NCBI RefSeq assembly: GCF_001613465.1
Contig: NZ_BDCK01000016.1
Span: forward strand, 310,001-374,000
Length of the DNA stretch: 64,000 nucleotides
Source: Nocardia niwae NBRC 108934 = DSM 45340
GTDB lineage: Bacteria > Actinomycetota > Actinomycetes > Mycobacteriales > Mycobacteriaceae
Reading direction: 5' to 3'
How positions within the stretch are numbered: position 1 is the stretch's first letter; each line of letters starts with the position of its first letter. Made by a program: the position numbers and the translations under genes. The notes beneath the pieces were generated by a model. The model was not told where the DNA came from. It ran no database searches and worked only from the letters and a program-made list of their open reading frames with translations. This document shows positions 48,693-58,298 of the stretch, piece by piece.

Positions 48693-49268
48693 CTACGACG
48701 GGCACAGGGACACGGCGGCCCGCACCAGCGCGGCACGATGCAAAGCGTCACCGTGGCCGGTGGTGAACACGCCGAAGACGCTGCGCGCCAACCGCTCCGC
48801 GCAATCCGGCGCGGTCAGCTCGGCTCGGCGCAGGTCGAGCTGGTCGAGGATCTCGACGTTCACCCGATCGATGATCGGGCGCACGGCGGCCAGGCCCGCG
48901 GGCGTAGCTGGCGCCGCGGCCGGGTCGAAGCGCCACTGCAGCATCAGTCCGCGCTGCACCGTCTTGTTGGCCTCGACCTGCCCGAAGAAAACCTGGCGCA
49001 CCCAGCGCTCCGGCAGGTCACGACCGTTGCCGAGGCGAGCCATCGAGTCGTAGACTTCCGCCTCCCTGGCCGGGTCGTCGATGGCGGGCTCCGTGCCGAG
49101 CTCGCCCGCCGCCACCCACTTCGCAGCGGCGACGGCGTCCGCGGTGTCCAGCCGCTCGATCACCAGCGCGACCAGCCGGTCGAGCGGCCGGTCGTCCGGT
49201 GCGGCGTCCGCGCTAGCCGGCCACATCAGCAGCGCCGCGGCCAGCAGCGTCAACCCGATTCTGCGCAC
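48693..49268 (-). CDS. Secreted chorismate mutase (AroQ-gamma type)
   Basis: 191 residues from GTG with AGGAGG (complement of 49276-49281) seven bases upstream. A signal peptide (RRIGLTLLAAALLMWPASADA) precedes an all-helical domain resembling Rv1885c: RLDTADAVAAAKWVAAGEL, then VRQVFFGQVEANKTVQRGLM with the QxE-type active-site positions, and C-terminal cysteines that could form a disulfide (DCAERL...SLCPS). It converts chorismate to prephenate outside the cytosol. The biological need for this is unknown. Confidence 0.88.
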   Translation of the reverse strand: MRRIGLTLLAAALLMWPASADAAPDDRPLDRLVALVIERLDTADAVAAAKWVAAGELGTEPAIDDPAREAEVYDSMARLGNGRDLPERWVRQVFFGQVEANKTVQRGLMLQWRFDPAAAPATPAGLAAVRPIIDRVNVEILDQLDLRRAELTAPDCAERLARSVFGVFTTGHGDALHRAALVRAAVSLCPS

Positions 49269-49493
49269 GCCGTGACCTCCTGGGACCCCCCGCACGGAAA
49301 CGAATCACCGCGCCAGCGTAGGCGCCTTCGCCCACGGAGCCCCAGACGACGCCCGAATGACCTGTGAGCCTGGCCACATCCAGCCTTCCCTGCTCGCTGC
49401 GCGCCCGGGAAGCCTGTCACGCTGTCACAACGAATCCGTGACAGTTTCGTCGCGCCCGTGTCAGCGCCTGGGACGTAGAGGATGTGCCTTCCG

Positions 49494-51197
49494 ATGACCG
49501 TCACCAGCATGTTCACCTGGCTCGGAGGGGGCCGCGACAGCGCGATCACCGATCGTCATGAGCGTGGCGGCTACGCCGTCACGGGCGCGGTCGTGCTGTT
49601 GTTCGGGACGATCTCCGGTGTTGTCACCGCCCTGGCCGCGGCCTCCGCCTGGCCGTGGTGGGCGGCGCTGGCGGCAGGCGTCGTGGTCGCCGCGCTCACC
49701 GGCGCGCTCGCCCGGGCGCTGGCCACGGCCCGGTCCGGTGGAGGACCCGATCGGCTCGGTCTGATCGCGCGTCTCGCCGTCGCGGTGCTCGCAGGCGGGT
49801 TGCTCGCCGAACTCGCCGCGATCGTGCTGTTCAGCGGATCCGTCGACCGGCTGCTGGACGAGAAGGCACAGCGCTCGCTCGATACCGCGCCGCGGGTCGT
49901 CGCGGCGCAGGCGGAACTCGACCGGGCGAAAGCCGACCGGGCCGCGCTCGAACAGGCGATCGCCATGGCCCAGAACGATATCGATCACGCCTTGGTGATC
50001 GCCCGCTGCGAAATCAACCCGACTCCGGAGTGCCCGCGAACCAGGATCACCGGCGTGCCCGGCCGCGGGCCGGAGGCGCAGACGGCCAACGCCATGCTCG
50101 ACGACGCCCGCAAGCAGCTCGCGACCGCGCAGGGCCGGGTAGACGCCGCGGATCGCAGGATCGACGCCGACCAGGACGCCCTGTCGGCCGCACGCACGGC
50201 CGCCTTCGACGACGCCGACCGCGGCCTCGGCGCGCGCTGGCAAGCCATGAACGACTACACGGTGCGCGACGCACTTCCCCTGCGCATTCTCATCATCGTG
50301 GCTTTCGTCGCGCTGGCCCTGCTGCCGCTGGTGCTGCGCTGGTGGCGTGGGGAGACTTCGTTCGACCGGCACAACGCGGCCCGCACGGTGCACGACCGCG
50401 CCGAGCGGGAAGCCGACGCGGTGATCGCGGTCAAGCAGGCCGAAGTGCGCGCCGAGGCGGAGACGCTGCGCGCCGAGCAGGAACTCACCGCCGCCCGCCT
50501 CGCCGTCGAGGCGGACACGGCCATCGACCGGGAGCGCCAGCGCACCCGCATCATCGCGGCCATCGGCGGCATCGAGATAGGCATCACCGAGCCGCCGCGC
50601 CGCCCCGAACTTCCCGCCGCAGCGGCGGACGACCGAAAGGACAGCGCCGTGCCCGACGAGGCGACGCCGAACCTACCCGCTCCCGCCGCCGTACATCCGG
50701 TCGCGCCCGCCGTCGCGTCCGCACCGGCCGCGCCCGGCGGCGGAGGCGGCCTCGAACTGCCGCTGATCGGCACGATTCCGTTCACCGACACCGCGGCGCG
50801 TTTCATCCGGCCGCTGGTGCCCTCGTTCGTGGCCAACGCGATCGATACGGCGACGCATCCGTTGCGCACCGCGCGGCAGGCGTTCGAAGAAGTCGAGGAG
50901 ATCACCTTCACGCTGCGGCGCACCCGCAAGGTCACCGTCGACGGCCAGACCTCACATCCGCAGGCCGTCGGCTACCAATTGCAGCCGGGCGCGCCCGAGA
51001 TCGCGCACGCCCAGCACATCGCCTCCACCGTCGTGGACGCCGACTACTCCGCGCACGTCCCGCGCTACTCCTCGCTTCCGCCCACCGGCGCGGCGGGCTA
51101 CGGCCTGCCCACCGGCACCCGCCGGGACGAGCTGCCGGGCCACCACCGCCCCGAACTCCCCGAGCCCAGCCGCCGCGAACTGCCGCCTGGGCGCTGA
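49494..51197 (+). CDS. DUF4407 domain membrane protein
   Basis: 567 residues from the ATG at 49494 (an in-frame ATG at 49482 is possible, but its AGAGG is too close). Three N-terminal transmembrane helices, a periplasmic coiled-coil segment (about residues 130-255), a fourth helix (LRILIIVAFVALALLPLVLRWW), and a long cytoplasmic charged helix with Ala/Glu/Arg (AEREADAVIAVKQAEVRAEA). The C-terminal third is Pro/Ala-rich and ends in a disordered tail. DUF4407 proteins are of unknown function; topology suggests an envelope-spanning or signalling role. Confidence 0.75.
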   Translation: MTVTSMFTWLGGGRDSAITDRHERGGYAVTGAVVLLFGTISGVVTALAAASAWPWWAALAAGVVVAALTGALARALATARSGGGPDRLGLIARLAVAVLAGGLLAELAAIVLFSGSVDRLLDEKAQRSLDTAPRVVAAQAELDRAKADRAALEQAIAMAQNDIDHALVIARCEINPTPECPRTRITGVPGRGPEAQTANAMLDDARKQLATAQGRVDAADRRIDADQDALSAARTAAFDDADRGLGARWQAMNDYTVRDALPLRILIIVAFVALALLPLVLRWWRGETSFDRHNAARTVHDRAEREADAVIAVKQAEVRAEAETLRAEQELTAARLAVEADTAIDRERQRTRIIAAIGGIEIGITEPPRRPELPAAAADDRKDSAVPDEATPNLPAPAAVHPVAPAVASAPAAPGGGGGLELPLIGTIPFTDTAARFIRPLVPSFVANAIDTATHPLRTARQAFEEVEEITFTLRRTRKVTVDGQTSHPQAVGYQLQPGAPEIAHAQHIASTVVDADYSAHVPRYSSLPPTGAAGYGLPTGTRRDELPGHHRPELPEPSRRELPPGR

Positions 51198-51483
51198 CCG
51201 CATCGCCGAGGCAAGCAATCCGGGGCAGCTGCCGCAGCAGCGCTTTCCGCATTCCGGGCGGCCGTACCCGGCGAGGGCGGCGGCCGCTTGCCTCGCGACT
51301 CATCCGTGAACCAGCGTGCGGGCTGAAGTGTTGCTGCCATGCTCATCCGGTTGCTCGGAGCCCGCGGCGTCCAGCCCAGCCTTCGGCGGACCGGTCGGAC
51401 ACGTCCTGGACCGAGGCGCCGGTCTCACCTGTGGGTCACCGCGACCTACGGCGGCGCGCCCCGCCTCCGCTTACGCTGCACCC

Positions 51484-53034
51484 ATGCAACACAGGGAGGT
51501 GACGCTCGCCGCGGCGCCGTGGGGGTCACGCTTGCTCGGGTCCGCCGAGGAGTCGTCGGGGCTGCGACGCCTCCGCGTCCAACTGTTGCTCACCGTGCCC
51601 ACCTTGCTGGGCAATCTGACGGGCATGGTCGTGTCGATCGTCCTGGTCGGCTTCGTCCTGCCGGGTCCGTCGGTGTTCACCCGCGATCTGTTGCTCCTCG
51701 ACGTGCTCGCCGCACCGCTGTACGCGACCTGTGCGCTGTTGATCGGGCTGTGGTGGGGAACCACCCGCGAATTGCGCGCGCTGCGGTGGGCGACCGACCC
51801 GGAGCGCGTGCCGACCGAGGAGGAGCAGGCCGCGGCCACGGCGGTTCCGCGCAGACTGGTGCGCGACCAAGCGCTGTTGTGGTTCGGCGGACTCGTGCTG
51901 CTGACCACGCTGTACGGCCTGGCCGAACCGCGGCTGATCCCGAAGGTGGCATTCGGCATCGCGATCAGCGCCGTCGTGGTGTGCGCGAACAGCTACCTGA
52001 TCATCGAGTTCGCGCTGCGGCCCGTCACCGCCCGGGTGCTGGAAGCCGCGGCTTCCGGTCGCCGCCGCGGCATCGGCGTCTTCGGCCGCTCGCTGGTGGT
52101 CTGGGTGGTCGGTTCGGGCGTACCGGTCGCCGGGATGATGGTGCTGGCGGTGCTCGCGCTCACGATGGCCGACGTCACCAAGGCGCGACTGGCGGTGTGC
52201 GTGCTGTCGCTCGGCGGCGCGACGCTCATCTTCGGTCTGCTGCTGATGACCCAGACCCTGGCCGCGACCGTCGCTCCCATCCTCGGCGTGCGCCGTGCGA
52301 TGCGCCAGGTGGAGGACGGCGATCTCGATGTCGCGCTGGCCGTGTACGACGGCACCGAATTGGGTGAGCTGCAGAGCGGTTTCAACCACATGGTGGAGGG
52401 GCTGCGCGAGCGGGAGCAGATCAGGGATCTGTTCGGCAGGCATGTCGGGCGCGAGGTAGCCGCGGCCGCGCTGGCGGGTGACCCGGCGCTGGGCGGCGTG
52501 GAGACCGACGCGGCGGCCCTGTTCATCGACATCGTCGGCTCGACGACGATGGCCGCGACCATCCCCGCACCGGAGATGGTCGCCATTCTCAACCGGTTCT
52601 TCGGCATCGTGGTGGACGAGGTGGAGCGCCACGGGGGGCTGGTCAACAAGTTCGAGGGTGATGCGGCCCTCGCCGTCTTCGGCACGCCCGCTCCGCTGTC
52701 CGACGCCGCGGGTGCGGCGCTGGCCACGGCCCGCGCGATCCGGGCCCGGCTCGACAGCACCGCCACCGACTTCGTCGCGGCCATCGGCGTGGCCGCGGGC
52801 CGGGTGGTCGCGGGCAATGTCGGCGCGCACCAGCGCTATGAGTTCACCGTCATCGGCGACGCGGTCAACGAGGCCGCCCGCCTGTGCGAGCTGGCCAAGC
52901 AGGACGGCCTGCTGCTCGCCTCCGGCACCACGATCGAAGCCGCCGACGCGCCCGAAGCCCGGCACTGGCAGCTCGGCCGATCCGTCACCCTCCGCGGCCG
53001 CCTCACACCGACCCGGCTCGCCCGCCCGGCCTGA
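51484..53034 (+). CDS. Class III adenylate cyclase with HAMP domain
   Basis: 516 residues. Six transmembrane helices occupy about residues 30-275. A HAMP linker follows (VRRAMRQVEDGDLDVALAVY then GTELGELQSGFNHMVEGLRE), then a class III cyclase domain. Metal-binding aspartates are in ALFIDIVGSTTMAA and NKFEGDAALAVFG; the Lys of NKFEGD and the VIGDAVNEAARL segment (Asp for adenine, Asn and Arg for transition state) point to ATP rather than GTP. The layout equals the Rv1318c-Rv1320c/Rv3645 group, which makes cAMP in response to membrane signals. Confidence 0.9.
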   Translation: MQHREVTLAAAPWGSRLLGSAEESSGLRRLRVQLLLTVPTLLGNLTGMVVSIVLVGFVLPGPSVFTRDLLLLDVLAAPLYATCALLIGLWWGTTRELRALRWATDPERVPTEEEQAAATAVPRRLVRDQALLWFGGLVLLTTLYGLAEPRLIPKVAFGIAISAVVVCANSYLIIEFALRPVTARVLEAAASGRRRGIGVFGRSLVVWVVGSGVPVAGMMVLAVLALTMADVTKARLAVCVLSLGGATLIFGLLLMTQTLAATVAPILGVRRAMRQVEDGDLDVALAVYDGTELGELQSGFNHMVEGLREREQIRDLFGRHVGREVAAAALAGDPALGGVETDAAALFIDIVGSTTMAATIPAPEMVAILNRFFGIVVDEVERHGGLVNKFEGDAALAVFGTPAPLSDAAGAALATARAIRARLDSTATDFVAAIGVAAGRVVAGNVGAHQRYEFTVIGDAVNEAARLCELAKQDGLLLASGTTIEAADAPEARHWQLGRSVTLRGRLTPTRLARPA

Positions 53035-53125
53035 CGCCCGCGACCCGGTTCAGTGACGTACGTGGGGTACGGGCGTCTTCGCGGGCCACGGAGCCGGGCA
53101 GCGCCGTACGGCCGCGCCCGGGACC

Positions 53126-54661
53126 TCAGCCGTGCGCGGCCCGCAACCGGAACGCCACCAGCGCGGCGAGCAGCAGGATCGAGGTGGTGCCGACGGCCGC
53201 GACGTGGATGCCCGAGATGAAGGACTCGTGCACCGAGACGAGGAACGCGTTGCCGGCGGCCTCCGGCAGTTCCCGCGCGTAGGTCGTCGCGGCGCCCAGT
53301 GATTCCGAGGCCGCGTCCATCCGGTCGCTCGGTACGTGAGCGGGATCGAGACCGTTGCGGAAGATCGCCATGACGACGCTGCCGAGGATCGCGACGCCCA
53401 GCGCGATACCGGTCTCGTAGGCGGTCTCCGACACCGCGGCGGCCGCGCCCGCGCGCTCCGGGGGCGCCGAGCCGACCACCAGATCCGAGGACACGGTCAG
53501 CGCGACCCCGACGCCCGCCCCGATGAACAGAAAACCGAGCACGAACGGCGTTGTACTGGCGCCGGCATCGGGACTCACCAGACCGAACAGGGCCGCCCCT
53601 ACCGCCGCCGTGAGCAGCGCGCCGCCGAGCACCGTGCCCGGCGGCAGCCGCCGCACCAACCAGGCCGCGGCGAGTGCACCGATCATCCCGGCGGACAGGC
53701 CGGGCAGCAGCAGCAACCCCGCTTGCATCGGGGAGCGCCCCAGCACCAACTGGAGGTACTGCGAGCCGAAGAACAGCACGCCCGCCAGCGCGAACACCGC
53801 GAGCAGATTGGTCAGCACGGCCGTGCGGAACTTCGGCAGCGCGAACAGCGCCAAGTCCAGCATCGGTTGTGCCAGCCGCCGCTGCCTGCGGACGAACAAC
53901 ACGCCGGCCAGCAGGCCGAGCACGCAGATCAGGGCGGACCGCACGCTCGGACCGTGGGCCGCGAATTCCTTCACCGCGTACACGACGGGCACCAGCGCGA
54001 GCATCGACAGCGCGGCACTCGGCAGGTCGAAGCGACCGGGCTTCGGATCGCGCGATTCCGGGATCAGCACCGGCCCAAGCCCGATCAGCACCAGCATGAC
54101 CGGCAGGTTCACCAGGAACACCGAGCCCCACCAATAGTGCTCGAGCAGCCAGCCACCCAGCAGCGGTCCCGCCGCGGCGCCACCGCCCGCCATCGCGCTC
54201 CACACCGCGATCGCGACCGTGCGCTGCCGCGGATCGAGGAACATCGACCTGATCAGGGCCAGCGTCGCGGGCATCAGCGTCGCGCCGGCGACACCCTGCA
54301 GCACCCGCGCCGCGATGAGCATTTCCGGCGTCACGGACCAGGCAGCCAGCACCGAAGCGAAGCCGAATCCGGCCGCGCCGAGCAGCAGCAGCCTGCGCCG
54401 CCCGATCCGGTCGCCCAGGTTGCCCATGACGACGAGCAACCCGGCCAGCACGAACGAGTAGACGTCGATGATCCACAGCAGTTGCGGCGTGGTGGGCGCG
54501 AGATCGGCGCTGATCGCGGGCACGGCCAGGTCGAGCACCGTCGCGTCGACGGCGAGCAGGAGCAGGGCGAGCGCGAGCACCGACAATCCCGCCCACTCGC
54601 GGGCTCCCGCGCGGGGTGCGGTGGTGGCCGATCGTGCGATGGGCGCGGTCTGGGGGGTCAT
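53126..54661 (-). CDS. MFS transporter, DHA2 (EmrB/QacA) family
   Basis: 511 residues with about 14 transmembrane helices. Motif A is GNLGDRIGRRRLLLLGAAGF after helix 2, the DHA2 motif WIIDVYSFVLAGLLVVMG precedes it, and motif C-like GGGAAAGPLLGGWLLEHYWW lies in helix 5. It is a proton-driven multidrug or metabolite exporter. It is divergent from a TetR gene across 84 bp that holds two palindromic operators, so it is the probable repression target. Confidence 0.9.
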   Translation of the reverse strand: MTPQTAPIARSATTAPRAGAREWAGLSVLALALLLLAVDATVLDLAVPAISADLAPTTPQLLWIIDVYSFVLAGLLVVMGNLGDRIGRRRLLLLGAAGFGFASVLAAWSVTPEMLIAARVLQGVAGATLMPATLALIRSMFLDPRQRTVAIAVWSAMAGGGAAAGPLLGGWLLEHYWWGSVFLVNLPVMLVLIGLGPVLIPESRDPKPGRFDLPSAALSMLALVPVVYAVKEFAAHGPSVRSALICVLGLLAGVLFVRRQRRLAQPMLDLALFALPKFRTAVLTNLLAVFALAGVLFFGSQYLQLVLGRSPMQAGLLLLPGLSAGMIGALAAAWLVRRLPPGTVLGGALLTAAVGAALFGLVSPDAGASTTPFVLGFLFIGAGVGVALTVSSDLVVGSAPPERAGAAAAVSETAYETGIALGVAILGSVVMAIFRNGLDPAHVPSDRMDAASESLGAATTYARELPEAAGNAFLVSVHESFISGIHVAAVGTTSILLLAALVAFRLRAAHG

Positions 54662-54690
54662 GACTTTCTCGACTTCCGTCGTCTGTTTTT

Positions 54691-54733
54691 TACCGTCCAG
54701 ACGGTATAGTACTCACCCAACCGTCCGGACGGT
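54691..54733. promoter_or_regulatory. Double palindromic operator for the TetR regulator
   Basis: TACCGTCCAGACGGTA (54691-54706) and the perfect palindrome ACCGTCCGGACGGT (54720-54733) are two copies of the same site with centres 28 bp apart; both are followed by TATAGT. They lie between the divergent MFS and TetR genes. Confidence 0.85.
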
Positions 54734-54745
54734 ATAGTCGGCCGC

Positions 54746-55285
54746 GTGACAGCTGACACCCGCGACCGCATCCTGGACGCGCTCGAGACCTTGCTGCTGG
54801 AAAAAGGCATGTCGCAGGTGACTCTGGAGAACGTCGCGGCCACCGCCGGCGTCTCCAAAGGCGGCTTGCTCTATCACTTCAAGAGCAAGGACGCGCTGCT
54901 GGCGGGCCTGGTCCGCAGGCTGGCCGACCGTGCGGGCAAGCAACTGGACACCGCGGTCGCCAAGGGCGGCTCGGTAGCCGAGTGGTACCTGCAGACTCCG
55001 AACCCGGACAACTCGGCCGAAGCGGTCGAACTCGAGCTCTACCGGTCCATGCTCGCGACCATGCGCACCATCGACGCCACCCCGGAACCCGACGAGGTGC
55101 AGCAGGCGCTCGTCGAGATGATGAACTCCTGGTCCGACGGTTTGGACGAGGAGGTCGACGACCCGGTTCAGGCCGACCTCATCCGGTTGGTCGGTGACGG
55201 CGTGTACCTGCGCGCGCTGCTCGGCCTCCCGCCCATCGATCCGGTTCGCTACCGGCAGGTGGTGGACCGCTTACTGCGGCCCTGA
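54746..55285 (+). CDS. TetR family transcriptional regulator
   Basis: 179 residues from GTG. N-terminal helix-turn-helix: QVTLENVAATAGVSKGGLLYHF, then KSKDALLAGLV. The C-terminal part is the TetR_C_37-like helical ligand region (AEAVELELYRSMLATMRTID). It most likely binds the two palindromes upstream and represses both itself and the MFS exporter until a ligand is bound. Confidence 0.9.
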   Translation: MTADTRDRILDALETLLLEKGMSQVTLENVAATAGVSKGGLLYHFKSKDALLAGLVRRLADRAGKQLDTAVAKGGSVAEWYLQTPNPDNSAEAVELELYRSMLATMRTIDATPEPDEVQQALVEMMNSWSDGLDEEVDDPVQADLIRLVGDGVYLRALLGLPPIDPVRYRQVVDRLLRP

Positions 55286-55301
55286 CGGCTAGACTCGGCC
55301 C

Positions 55302-56174
55302 GTGCTGCCAGCCGCCGAACCGGCCGGCGCCGTCGGGGCGGGAACAGATCCGGTACCGGGGTCTCCTGGAACGACGGTGCCGATCCGACCGCTGAGTTTC
55401 CGTGAACTGCTCGATGTGCCGTTCGCGCTGATCCAGGCGAACGTCCGCGCCTTGGCCGGCCTGAGCGTGCCGGGCCTGGTCCTCGCCGAGGCCGTGGTGG
55501 TCGCGGTGACCGCGGCCGTCTCCGAGCTGACCGACGGTTCCGACACGGGCACCGCGTGGGCGGCGATCCTGTCCACCGCGACCTGTGCGTGGTTGCTGCG
55601 CTTGGTGTTACGCGGTACGACCGTGGCCTTGGGGCTCGCGACCGTCGGCGGAGCGCCGATCGGCCGCCGTACCGCGCTGCGTCGATTCGGTGCGACACTC
55701 GGCCCGTTGCTGCTGTTCCAGCTGTTTTTCACCGTGGTGGGCGTCGCCGTGCTGACCGTGGGCAGTGTGCTGATCGTGACGCTGCCGCTCGCGGCGATCT
55801 GGCTCGGCCGGCTGCGCGCGGGCCGCTGGGTCGCGGTGCCGGTGCTGTTCGTCGAGCGCACGTCGCACCGGGACGCGATCGCGCGGGCGAAACTGCTCGC
55901 CGAGGGCGCGGAGTGGCCGACCACCGGGCTGTGGATCGCCCAGCGCGCCCTGTTCACGCTGCTGGCGGTGCCGCTGCTGGCCATTCCGCTGTTCGTCTCC
56001 GACTTCTCCGGCACCCATCGATGGCCGGTGATCGTGCTGACCACATCGGCGGTGCTGCTGCTGACGGCGTTCGGCGAAGTGGTCGAGGGTTCCTCGCGAG
56101 TCGTGTGCTACGTCGACCGCCGGTGCCGCAGGGAGGGATTGGACATTCGCGTCCGCAGGCAGGAGGCGCGATGA
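55302..56174 (+). CDS. Multi-pass membrane protein (Rv3690-like position)
   Basis: 290 residues from GTG with about six transmembrane helices. The N-terminal LSFRELLDVPFALIQANVRAL segment before the first helix resembles actinobacterial membrane proteins at the head of MoxR clusters. No catalytic motif. Its stop overlaps the start of the DUF4129 gene (ATGA), so it is the first coupled member of the MoxR operon. Confidence 0.75.
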   Translation: MLPAAEPAGAVGAGTDPVPGSPGTTVPIRPLSFRELLDVPFALIQANVRALAGLSVPGLVLAEAVVVAVTAAVSELTDGSDTGTAWAAILSTATCAWLLRLVLRGTTVALGLATVGGAPIGRRTALRRFGATLGPLLLFQLFFTVVGVAVLTVGSVLIVTLPLAAIWLGRLRAGRWVAVPVLFVERTSHRDAIARAKLLAEGAEWPTTGLWIAQRALFTLLAVPLLAIPLFVSDFSGTHRWPVIVLTTSAVLLLTAFGEVVEGSSRVVCYVDRRCRREGLDIRVRRQEAR

Positions 56175-57250
56175 GCCATCCCGTTCCGCCGGAACACCCG
56201 TGGGCCGAGGTCGCGCCGACCGAAGGCACACCGCACGATACGGCGCCCGGCACGCCACGGCTCGGCGCGGCCGCCGATCATCGCGCCGCCGCCGAATCGG
56301 CCGCACGACATCGGGATTTCGACCGGGCCCTGCGCGAACGCTTCCGCGCCGTGCTGCGCGGCCTGGAACAGGGCGGTGTGCTGGAGGTGCGGCGGTCACG
56401 CACCGCGCGGGAAACCGCCGACGACGTGACCACCGCGCTACCGCTCGAGACCGCCACCGAAATCCAGCCCGCCGCGCACAGTTTCGACGAGGTGGTCTAC
56501 GGCGGACGCCGCGCCACCGAGGACGAATACCGCAGGCTGGAATACGCCGACCGGTTCTCCGCTTCCGCGCCGCCACCCGCTCCGGAACCGGTGGATATCG
56601 AGGCGGTGGAGAAGGCGCCGCGCACCGGGCGCAGGCTGCCGCCGCTGCCGAATCTGCTGCGCGACCCCCGATTCTGGGCGGGGCTCGCCGCGGCGGCCGC
56701 TTTGCTGCTGCTGGTCTACGGCGTCCTGCAAGCCTGCGGCGCGCCGACCGCGCCTCCCGCGCCGCCGCCGCAACCGCCACCGGACCTGCCCGACGTCCCT
56801 CCGCCGGACGCGCCCGGCTTCGGAGCGGGGGACGACCCGATCTGGGACCGGCTGCCCGCGCCGGTCTTCTACGGCGGGGTGCAGTTCCTGATCGCCGCCG
56901 CACTGGTGGTGTGGTGGCGTGCCCGCAGGCGGGGCGCCCTGGTGCGCGAGCCCCGCCCCGTCGAGGTGGCGGCGAACGAACTGCTCGCCGGGCAGGCCGC
57001 CCTGTACCGCCGCTCGAAAGACCACGACCATGTGGCCGGGAAACTGCGGGCAGCTACGCTGCGCCGCATCCGCACCCCGCTCGGCATCACGGCCGACACC
57101 CCGCCGGACCGGATCGTCGCCGTTGTCGCTACGCGCATCGGAGCCCACCCCGCCCAGATCGGCGCGGCCCTGTTCGACCCCGTGCCCGATCCGGCGACGC
57201 TTCAGGTGGTGGCCGCCCAGCTCGAATGGATCGAATCGGAGGTCGGATGA
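56171..57250 (+). CDS. DUF4129 domain protein with DUF4350-like C-terminus
   Basis: 359 residues; AGGAGG at 56161-56166. Residues ~30-135 are DUF4129-like (HRDFDRALRERFRAVLRGLE, then RTARETADDVTTALP and AHSFDEVVYGGRRATEDEY). Two transmembrane helices flank a proline-rich linker (PPAPPPQPPPDLPDVPPPDA). The last ~110 residues (ELLAGQAALYRRSKDHDHVA, then GKLRAATLRRIRTPLG) look like the C-terminal part of DUF4350 proteins. In related clusters these are often separate genes, so this looks like a fusion that lost the central DUF4350 domain. It probably acts with MoxR and DUF58. Confidence 0.75.
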   Translation: MSHPVPPEHPWAEVAPTEGTPHDTAPGTPRLGAAADHRAAAESAARHRDFDRALRERFRAVLRGLEQGGVLEVRRSRTARETADDVTTALPLETATEIQPAAHSFDEVVYGGRRATEDEYRRLEYADRFSASAPPPAPEPVDIEAVEKAPRTGRRLPPLPNLLRDPRFWAGLAAAAALLLLVYGVLQACGAPTAPPAPPPQPPPDLPDVPPPDAPGFGAGDDPIWDRLPAPVFYGGVQFLIAAALVVWWRARRRGALVREPRPVEVAANELLAGQAALYRRSKDHDHVAGKLRAATLRRIRTPLGITADTPPDRIVAVVATRIGAHPAQIGAALFDPVPDPATLQVVAAQLEWIESEVG

Positions 57251-57317
57251 GACGCCCTTGCCCGAACCGCACCCGGCCCATGGCATGCGGGAACGCCCGC
57301 GAACCACAGGAGATCGA

Positions 57318-58295
<978 letters not shown>

Positions 58296-58298
58296 CGC

